From NCBI GenBank assembly GCA_964611335.1, contig CAZSXR010000001.1:248001-312000 (forward strand): DNA of 64,000 nucleotides. Direction: 5' to 3'. Each line of letters opens with the position of its first letter. Positions within the stretch are counted from its first letter, which is position 1. Below, piece by piece: positions 55,886 through 62,309 of this stretch. The DNA comes from BOG-1112 sp964611335. GTDB taxonomy: Bacteria > Bdellovibrionota_B > Oligoflexia > Oligoflexales > Bog-1112. The position numbers and the translations under genes were made by a program. Below the pieces are notes generated by a model. The model worked only from the letters and a program-made list of their open reading frames with translations, was not told where the DNA came from and ran no database searches.

Positions 55886-56597
55886 ATGTATCCACGACGT
55901 TTAATTTTGCCAAGTAGATCTCATGCCCATGTTTTTTTTTCGTTGTCATAACAGGCAAATGTTTTTTAAAAACAATATAGTGAAAAAATTTCTTTTATTT
56001 CTTTGGGCAAAATACAAGAAGAAATACAAAATAAAAATTCTTGAATTTATAATCATGGACAATCATGCACATTTACTTGTGTATTTTGAAAGTGTCGAGA
56101 ATTTGGGTCATTTTATGAGGACGGTAAATTCTCAGCTGGCAACATTTATTAACAGAATTGAAAAGAGAGATAGTCAAGCGATCAGGGAACGTTATAAATC
56201 GCCCTTAATTACAAATGAACGATATTTTCTACAGACTATGCAGTATATATGGCTTAATCGATATCAGGTTGATGGAAAAGACCCTGCTACAGATCCTTAT
56301 TGCTCTGTATCTTGGAGGTTGGGGCTCCCTGTTATTAGATACATCACTGAAGTTGAAGAAAAGCAAAAATTACTTTCAGAATTGTTAGATGATTATCCTG
56401 ATTTTGCATCTACTAAAAGCGATTTACGTAAATTCATCAGAGATCTTTTGAACGAGGCACTATCAAAAGTTGAAATTTATATAAATACCTTATTTGAGAA
56501 TGGGCATACTATTGGTGATGAGATGGATGTAATTTTTCGAAGAGAGTATCTGTCTGCTTTTCAGAGAGAATATGTGCCTTTGACTATTGCTATTTGA
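55886..56597 (+). pseudogene. RAYT-like Y1 (HUH) transposase, 5' frameshift
   Basis: From the ATG at 55886 the frame reads MYPRRLILPSRSHAHVFF and then hits a stop; one fewer T in the nine-T run (55932-55940) continues it into FRCHNRQMFF and the rest of a REP-associated tyrosine transposase. The HUH motif is HAHLLV (in IIMDNHAHLLVYF) and the candidate nucleophile Tyr is in MQYIWLNRYQVDG. These single-domain enzymes cut single-stranded DNA and are linked to REP palindromes. An internal ATG at 55923 could give a shorter protein. Its 3' end overlaps the convergent peroxiredoxin by 8 bp. A sequencing error cannot be excluded. Confidence 0.75.
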
Positions 56598-57102
56598 CTT
56601 TTTGAAGTTCTAAAATTTTTTTGGCGACGGCTTGAGCGTTCATTGCAGGGTCTACATTATGATCAATGGACCTAATTTTTAAGGTATCATCGAGTATAAA
56701 GGTGTAACGCCAAGCTATGTTCAATATAGGCATCTTTGCAGAAAATTTAGAGCTTATTTCGCCTTTTGCATCACTTAAAAGAGTGAAATTCAGTTTGTAT
56801 TTTTTTTCAAATTCTTTGAGTTCTTGCACAGAATTGGTGCTAATACCAAAAACTCTGGCATTCTCTTTTTCGATGATCTTTATTGCATCACGAAAAGCAC
56901 AAGCTTGCTTTGTACAGCCGGGGGTATCAGCTTTTGGGTAAAAATAAAGTACCGTCCATGTTTTTGTAGTATTCTCTTTCACAGTAACTTGTGTTCCATT
57001 TTGATCTGGTAATGTAAAGGTTGGAGCCTGATCTCCAAGGTTAAAAGCTAAAACATGCGTACAAAAGCTGATTTGAAATAAAATGAGTAGTAAACTTCGC
57101 AT
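56590..57102 (-). CDS. Secreted Bcp/AhpC-TSA family peroxiredoxin
   Basis: A 170-residue peroxiredoxin with a signal peptide (about 1-19, ending LAF), so it acts in the periplasm. The peroxidatic Cys63 is in TPGCTKQACAF, with the Bcp-type resolving Cys68 five residues on. The segments VLYFYPKADTPG and RVFGISTNSVQELKEFEKKY are typical. Bcp proteins are normally cytoplasmic; export is unusual. Its ribosome-binding site GGAGG is part of a one-mismatch GGACGGAGG copy (57112-57120). Confidence 0.88.
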   Translation of the reverse strand: MRSLLLILFQISFCTHVLAFNLGDQAPTFTLPDQNGTQVTVKENTTKTWTVLYFYPKADTPGCTKQACAFRDAIKIIEKENARVFGISTNSVQELKEFEKKYKLNFTLLSDAKGEISSKFSAKMPILNIAWRYTFILDDTLKIRSIDHNVDPAMNAQAVAKKILELQKVK

Positions 57103-57156
57103 CTTAAATTGCCTCCGTCCTAACTGATTCTAACTGATTGTAATTAATCTAGCTAA

Positions 57157-58635
57157 TTAATTGCTTCCCATGTAAGGGCCCCATTTTGGATCTTCAGCAT
57201 CATAGAGACCTGTTGAGATTACTCGTTGCTCCGTCCCATCTTGATTCATAATATAGAGTTGATTACGACCGCGGTCAGAAGCTGTGCCGATACGACTAGA
57301 ATGGAAAACAATGAGCTGACCATTTGGAGAAAATGAAGGGCTTTTGTTATCTCCGGATTGAAGAGTAAGTCTTTCGAGTTTATTGCCATCGTTGTTCATC
57401 ATAAAAATATCAAATCGATTAATATCTTTATCAAATCCAGCAAATACAATTTTCTGAGAATCAGGTGACCATGAAGGCATGGCATTCCACCAGCCTGCAA
57501 AAGTTAACCTTTGTTCGCTTTTAACTTTCACATCTGTAAAGTCATTATTCCAAAGTAACTCCGCTTTGAAAAGATGAGGGTTTCCATAGCGACCTGAAAC
57601 ATAAACCAACCATTTCCCATCTGGAGAAAATACTGGATCTACGTCAATTCCATCCCCTTTTATGAAAGGTCTTAGATGAGAAAGAGCTCCGACCTCTCCT
57701 GGTTCTGATGTAAGATATATGTCAGCTGAACCTTGCCTTAGATTTGTTCCTTCTTGGATTTGAGTATAAACTAGAAGTTTCCCGTGTGGGGAGTATTTTC
57801 CTCCACTATTCATGATGCCTTTTGCTGTTGTAAGTCTTGGGACGGAGGCTTTTGTTTTATTTTTTTCTTCCTCGAAAACGGGGGTTTTTGTTTTGCTTAC
57901 AAGATTGTAAACATAGAGATTCGGTGTTCCTTTCTCATAAGATGTGTAAACAATTTTTTTCCCAGAAGGATGCCATGATGGGGAGATATGTATGACATTA
58001 TCATTTGTGATTCGTTCGAGATTTGTACCATCAGGATCACAAGTATAAATTTCGCGCGGTGAATTTTTCTGTTGTTTTCCGGCAAATACAAGCTTCGATT
58101 GATAGATCCCTGGTTTCCCCGTGTATGTTTCAAGAAGATAGTCTATGTATTTTTTCATAGACTTGTTCAGCTCCGTCCCTGAGCTGATGGTATAGACTTT
58201 TTTATCAAAATCTCTATCGCGATAGACGTCTAAGCCTGACATCTCAAGTTTGATGACCTTTCCAGATTTTATAAATTTTCCTTTTACGACAGTGTCGACA
58301 CTCAACATTTTCCACATTGCCAGTTCATCAACATTGAGCTGGCTTTCCTTCTTTTCTCCGAAGGCCTTACTGTCAAGAAGTTTGAAAAATCCTGTGAATT
58401 TTAATAGAGAAGGAAATTCATCTTTTGATTGCTTCATAAAATTAACAAGTTGGATATCTTTCTTTGCATCACCCTCAAAGTCAGGACTTGCAATAACGAG
58501 TTTCCGAAAGTTTGGATTGTTGATTGTGATTGTAACTGATGAAGATTTGCTTTGAGCCAGAAGTCCGCCATTGATAAATTCAAAGAAGATAGAAAGTAAG
58601 AAAATGGAGAATAATTTTAGAGATTTTGAAAACAT
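57157..58635 (-). CDS. tolB: Tol-Pal translocation protein TolB
   Basis: A 492-residue periplasmic protein with a signal peptide (about 1-28). The N-terminal domain (30-180) precedes a six-bladed beta-propeller of PD40-type repeats; blades show the ISPSWHPSGKKIVYTS, DPVFSPDGKWLVYVS, MPSWSPDSQKIVFAG and SPSFSPNGQLIVFHS motifs. TolB joins Pal to TolA and helps constrict the outer membrane in division. It overlaps no gene but follows tolA by 2 bp. pal is not in the window. It has GGACGGAGC copies at 57228 and 58170. Confidence 0.94.
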   Translation of the reverse strand: MFSKSLKLFSIFLLSIFFEFINGGLLAQSKSSSVTITINNPNFRKLVIASPDFEGDAKKDIQLVNFMKQSKDEFPSLLKFTGFFKLLDSKAFGEKKESQLNVDELAMWKMLSVDTVVKGKFIKSGKVIKLEMSGLDVYRDRDFDKKVYTISSGTELNKSMKKYIDYLLETYTGKPGIYQSKLVFAGKQQKNSPREIYTCDPDGTNLERITNDNVIHISPSWHPSGKKIVYTSYEKGTPNLYVYNLVSKTKTPVFEEEKNKTKASVPRLTTAKGIMNSGGKYSPHGKLLVYTQIQEGTNLRQGSADIYLTSEPGEVGALSHLRPFIKGDGIDVDPVFSPDGKWLVYVSGRYGNPHLFKAELLWNNDFTDVKVKSEQRLTFAGWWNAMPSWSPDSQKIVFAGFDKDINRFDIFMMNNDGNKLERLTLQSGDNKSPSFSPNGQLIVFHSSRIGTASDRGRNQLYIMNQDGTEQRVISTGLYDAEDPKWGPYMGSN

Positions 58636-58637
58636 GT

Positions 58638-59447
58638 TTAAGGTCCTGATACTTTTGGTTCAAAAGGTAAAATGATGGTTCGTCCAACCCAATCAGATGG
58701 GGGAGTTGGGAACGGAGCTGACTTTTCTACGGTTTTCATTGCTAACTGGTCGAAGAGAACGTTTTGAGAAGAGATTCCTAAAACAAGCTTCATGATCCCT
58801 CCGTGTTCGTTTAAAACTAGATGGATTACAGCTTTGATGTTTGCATTTTTGAGTTCGTATATTTCAGGAAGAGCATAATTTCTTTGAATCCAATTTTTTA
58901 TAATAGATGTATAACCACCTTCAGTATCACCTAAGGTGAGGGTTCCGTGAAGAAGACCTGTTTCGAGCTGTTTCTTCCGATCTTTTAACGAATTTGACAT
59001 TAATAGATCTTTACTTTTTGGCTTGTCTTTTGTTTTTTGTCTGTTTACTTCTTTAATTAAGCGCTCTAATGAAACTTTGGTTAAATCTTCTTCATCAAGT
59101 TTCTTCTGTTCTATCTGCGTTTTTGGTTCTTCTTTTAAAGGAAGATTTTTGTCTTCAATTGTCATCTCATCTGGTTTTTTGGGGGTATCCAATTCGAATT
59201 TTTTTGGGATTTGAGGAAGCATAGGGGTGGGGGGAGCTAAATCCTCTTCTTTTTTAGATGGAGCTCCGTCCAATGCTATTAGATCGATCTCGATAGAACC
59301 TTCATTAAGAGAAGGTTTAGGCATAAAGAAAAAATGTGAAGGATCTAAAAAAAGAAAAGCAAAGTGTGTTAGGACCGAAACAACAAGGAATCTCTTGAAG
59401 AGCAGCTGTTCTCTGTTGGCATTCGATATGGAATCTTGTTTGATCAA
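58638..59447 (-). CDS. tolA: TolA-like energy-coupling protein
   Basis: A 269-residue protein with an N-terminal membrane helix (about 19-41, LVVSVLTHFAFLFLDPSHF), a Pro/Lys/Glu-rich periplasmic arm (about 60-150) and a C-terminal TonB/TolA-type domain (about 180-269, with IIKNWIQRNYALPE and VIHLVLNEHGGIMKLVLG). It transmits the energy of TolQR to TolB and Pal. The start appears to be TTG with AAAGGATG upstream. Position between tolR and tolB supports TolA rather than TonB. One GGACGGAGC copy (59263) and a near copy (58710) are embedded. Confidence 0.88.
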   Translation of the reverse strand: MIKQDSISNANREQLLFKRFLVVSVLTHFAFLFLDPSHFFFMPKPSLNEGSIEIDLIALDGAPSKKEEDLAPPTPMLPQIPKKFELDTPKKPDEMTIEDKNLPLKEEPKTQIEQKKLDEEDLTKVSLERLIKEVNRQKTKDKPKSKDLLMSNSLKDRKKQLETGLLHGTLTLGDTEGGYTSIIKNWIQRNYALPEIYELKNANIKAVIHLVLNEHGGIMKLVLGISSQNVLFDQLAMKTVEKSAPFPTPPSDWVGRTIILPFEPKVSGP

Positions 59448-59463
59448 GAGTCATCCTTTGACA

Positions 59464-59901
59464 TTATTTTTTGTATGAGGGGGGGGTTGTTAACATTCCA
59501 ATATGTTCAACACCAGCGAGTTTAGCGGCAGACATAGCATCGACAACCCTTTTAAAAGCTACGTCTTTATCTGCTCTTATAAAGAGATTTTTTTCTTTTT
59601 TTACAGCAAAAATAGCCGTAAATCTTTCAACGAGCTTCTCCGAAGGAATTTTCAATTTATCAAGGTAATAACGACCCTCCGCATCAACTGTTAAAATGAC
59701 TTTTGCTCCGTCCACGCTTTCACCTTTTGCGCGGCTTGTTGGAAGATTAACGTTGATTCCGCGGATAGATAAGGGTGCCGCGATCATAAAGGTGATAAGC
59801 AAAACCAGCATGATATCCACAAGAGGAATGATGTTGATTTGAGCAAGATCTTCGAGATCTTCCTGTTCGCCTCTTTCAAATCCGATATTTCCAAAGGCCA
59901 T
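59464..59901 (-). CDS. tolR: TolR (ExbD-type) proton-channel subunit
   Basis: The start is placed at 59901 (MAFGNIGFERGEQ), 8 bp after AGGAG; a longer frame to 59958 would run into tolQ. The 145-residue protein has one membrane helix (about 27-48) with the proton-carrying Asp29 in PLVDIMLVLLITFM, then a periplasmic domain. With TolQ it uses the proton gradient to drive TolA. The tolQ stop is 2 bp upstream. A GGACGGAGC copy lies in V-DGA-K (59705). Confidence 0.95.
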   Translation of the reverse strand: MAFGNIGFERGEQEDLEDLAQINIIPLVDIMLVLLITFMIAAPLSIRGINVNLPTSRAKGESVDGAKVILTVDAEGRYYLDKLKIPSEKLVERFTAIFAVKKEKNLFIRADKDVAFKRVVDAMSAAKLAGVEHIGMLTTPPSYKK

Positions 59902-59902
59902 A

Positions 59903-60757
59903 TTAAACTCCTGGTGAGCGTCCGCTCTCGTGACCTGTTGTTTTACGATCGGAAACAAAGAAACGTTCCACGATGTTCAAAAAGTCTGCAGTGAACAGAT
60001 CAATATAAGACATAATCCCTCGAATCTTATTGCTTGCAATGTTGTAAGCAATAACAGCAGGAATTGCAGCGGCGAGTCCAAAAGCTGTTGCAATCAGAGC
60101 TTCAGAAATCCCAGGTGCAACTGTTGCAAGGCTTGTACTTCCTGATTGAGCAATCCCTTCAAATGCGGACATGATACCCCACACAGTACCAAACAACCCT
60201 ATAAAGGGGCAGGACGAAGCGCTTATCGCAAGAAATGAAAGGAAGCGTTCGAGTTGTCGCCGTTCACTCAACTTTGTTTTATGGATATTTCTTTTTAAAT
60301 TATCCATTGCAGCGCCCACCGCTAAGTCCATTTGGGAACTCTGTTCTTTCAAATGTGAATTTTTTAAAAGCTCTGCGTAGCCCATTTTAAAGACCTCGCG
60401 AATAGGGCTGTAAGAGTGTTCATCCAATCGCGAGTTTAATTCTTTTAAAGATCTGCTTTCGGTAAAGGAGTGAAGAAAATTCGCGCTTCTTCTTTCCAAT
60501 TTTCGTAAATAGACCCATTTCGCAAATAAAATGGCCCATGTTGCAACACTCATCATCATAAGAACTAGGAGAACTAGAAGAACTATAGGACTCCCCGAAT
60601 GGATGCTTCGTCCAAACAAAGAGCTAGAGGTTTCAATGCTCGACGTCGCAACATCTAAGGACGGAGCTGTCAGAGGAGGTGTTGCCTCTCTAGTCGCAGC
60701 GAGACAGGGGTTTGCTAAGAACAAAAGAAAACACATAGATTTTAAAAAGGCTCTCAT
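59903..60757 (-). CDS. tolQ: TolQ (MotA/TolQ/ExbB) proton-channel subunit
   Basis: The start at 60757 (MRAFLKSMCFLLF) has GGAG 6 bp upstream; an ATG at 60769 lacks a site. The 284-residue protein has a signal-peptide-like N-terminus (about 1-20, ending CLA), a Thr/Ser/Pro linker, then TolQ helices at about 52-78, 165-190 and 205-235 with LGLFGTVWGIMSAF-type and ALIATAFGLAAAIPAVIAYN conserved blocks. A cleavable N-terminus is unusual for TolQ. A GGACGGAGC copy (60659) and a near copy (60605) are embedded. Confidence 0.93.
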   Translation of the reverse strand: MRAFLKSMCFLLFLANPCLAATREATPPLTAPSLDVATSSIETSSSLFGRSIHSGSPIVLLVLLVLMMMSVATWAILFAKWVYLRKLERRSANFLHSFTESRSLKELNSRLDEHSYSPIREVFKMGYAELLKNSHLKEQSSQMDLAVGAAMDNLKRNIHKTKLSERRQLERFLSFLAISASSCPFIGLFGTVWGIMSAFEGIAQSGSTSLATVAPGISEALIATAFGLAAAIPAVIAYNIASNKIRGIMSYIDLFTADFLNIVERFFVSDRKTTGHESGRSPGV

Positions 60758-60776
60758 CTTTGACTCCATACTATTT

Positions 60777-60841
60777 TGTTCTGTAGCTTAGCTCCGTCCC
60801 ACTGTTTCTTCTGTTCTGTAGCTTAGCTCCGTCCCACTGTT
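60777..60841. repeat. Two 30-bp direct repeats containing GCTCCGTCC
   Basis: Identical 30-bp copies at 60777-60806 and 60812-60841 (35-bp period), each with the word TAGCTTAGCTCCGTCCCACT, lie between the gltA stop and the tolQ start on the minus strand. They sit where the tolQ promoter or leader should be. Confidence 0.93.
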
Positions 60842-60843
60842 CT

Positions 60844-60861
60844 CCACAGTCTCAACTGTGG
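60844..60861 (-). terminator. Small hairpin after gltA
   Basis: CCACAGT and ACTGTGG arms with a 4-nt loop start 8 bp after the gltA stop on the minus strand. No T-run follows, so it is at best a weak terminator or an RNA stability element. Confidence 0.35.
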
Positions 60862-60868
60862 CTCCGTT

Positions 60869-62158
60869 CTATTTGCGTTCTTCGAGGGGGATGTAATCTC
60901 GAAGGGCTTCGCCGGTGTAGATTTGTCGTGGACGTCCTATGCGTTCCTCTCCCATGAGGTGCATTTCACGCCACTGAGCGATCCAACCTGGAAGACGGCC
61001 AAGTGAGAACATCACAGTGTACATGTTCTTCGGAATTCCAAGGGCTCGGTACATGATCCCTGAGTAAAAATCAACGTTAGGATAGAGTTTTCGTTCTACA
61101 AAATAGGGATCTTTCAAAGCTTCTTCCTCAAGCCTCTTCGCAACTTCCAAAAGTGGATCTTTTTTCTTCATCTTTGAAAGCAGTTTATCACATGCTTTTT
61201 TTATCACACGTGCTCGGGGGTCATAGTTTTTGTAGACGCGATGGCCAAAACCCATTAGGCGGAAGGAGCTATTCTTGTCTTTTGCAGCACGAATTGCAGC
61301 GTTGACGTCGTTCCCATTCTTTTCAATCTCTTCAAGCATCTCAACAACCTCTTGATTTGCTCCTCCATGCTTAGGTCCCCAAAGAGCGCAAATTCCAGCA
61401 GCTATCGAAGCGAACAGATTGGCCTCAGAAGAACCTACAAGGCGTACTGTTGATGTAGAACAGTTTTGCTCATGATCTGCATGCAACACGAGGAGCAGGT
61501 TTAAGGCATCCACTGCGTCAGGGTCCAGCTCATAAGGTTCTGTGGGGAGGGCGAACATCATGTACAGAAAATTTTCACAATAACTCAAGGAGTTCTTGGG
61601 ATAGACAACAGGTTGTCCTATAGATTTTTTGAAGGAGTAAGATGCTATGGTTCTCAGCTTAGACAGAACTCGAGGGACAAGAAAGTCGACTTGTTCCTTA
61701 TTTTTTGGATCCAGTGCGTCAGGATAATATGCTGAAAGCGAACATAGCATAGAGGATAAGATAGCCATAGGATGTGCTGTCGATGGGTAGCCATCATAAA
61801 AGTGAAGCATGTCTTCATGGATCAAAGAATGATAGCGCAAAAGATCACTGAATGTTGATAGCTCTTCTTGATTGGGAAGATGCCCATAAATCAAAAGAAA
61901 ACTCGTCTCCACAAACGTTGATTTTTCAGCGAGCACTTCAATAGGGATCCCGCGATATCGGAGTATCCCTTTTTCGCCATCAATATACGTGATAGCACTA
62001 AGGCATGATCCTGTGTTGCCATACCCTGCATCGAGAGTGATATAGCCGGTCTCATCTCTCAACTTTCTTATGTCGATAGCCTTTTCGTCGTAGGTTCCAG
62101 TGACAACCGGGAAGGAATACGACTTGCCGCCAATCTTGAGTTCAACCGATTCACTCAT
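60869..62158 (-). CDS. gltA: Citrate synthase
   Basis: A 429-residue type II (hexameric) citrate synthase that condenses acetyl-CoA and oxaloacetate, the entry to the citric acid cycle. Catalytic His are in LLVLHADHEQNCSTSTVRL and MGFGHRVYKNYDPRA, and the catalytic Asp is in VDFYSGIMYRALGIP. GPKHGGANQ is also conserved. CAGGAGA precedes the ATG. It is upstream of tolQRAB on the same strand and divergent from polA. A one-mismatch GGACGGAGC copy touches its stop codon. Confidence 0.97.
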   Translation of the reverse strand: MSESVELKIGGKSYSFPVVTGTYDEKAIDIRKLRDETGYITLDAGYGNTGSCLSAITYIDGEKGILRYRGIPIEVLAEKSTFVETSFLLIYGHLPNQEELSTFSDLLRYHSLIHEDMLHFYDGYPSTAHPMAILSSMLCSLSAYYPDALDPKNKEQVDFLVPRVLSKLRTIASYSFKKSIGQPVVYPKNSLSYCENFLYMMFALPTEPYELDPDAVDALNLLLVLHADHEQNCSTSTVRLVGSSEANLFASIAAGICALWGPKHGGANQEVVEMLEEIEKNGNDVNAAIRAAKDKNSSFRLMGFGHRVYKNYDPRARVIKKACDKLLSKMKKKDPLLEVAKRLEEEALKDPYFVERKLYPNVDFYSGIMYRALGIPKNMYTVMFSLGRLPGWIAQWREMHLMGEERIGRPRQIYTGEALRDYIPLEERK

Positions 62159-62309
62159 ACTTTCTCCTGTCCAATTCCGTGGCTCTTGACTATAGGTATT
62201 AGGAATAAAGATTCACCGGTTTCATACGTTATACGAATCTCTATATAAGCATTCACAGTGTAAGAGCTAATCCATGTGGACTCAATAGCGATCACAAGGC
62301 TACAAAACA

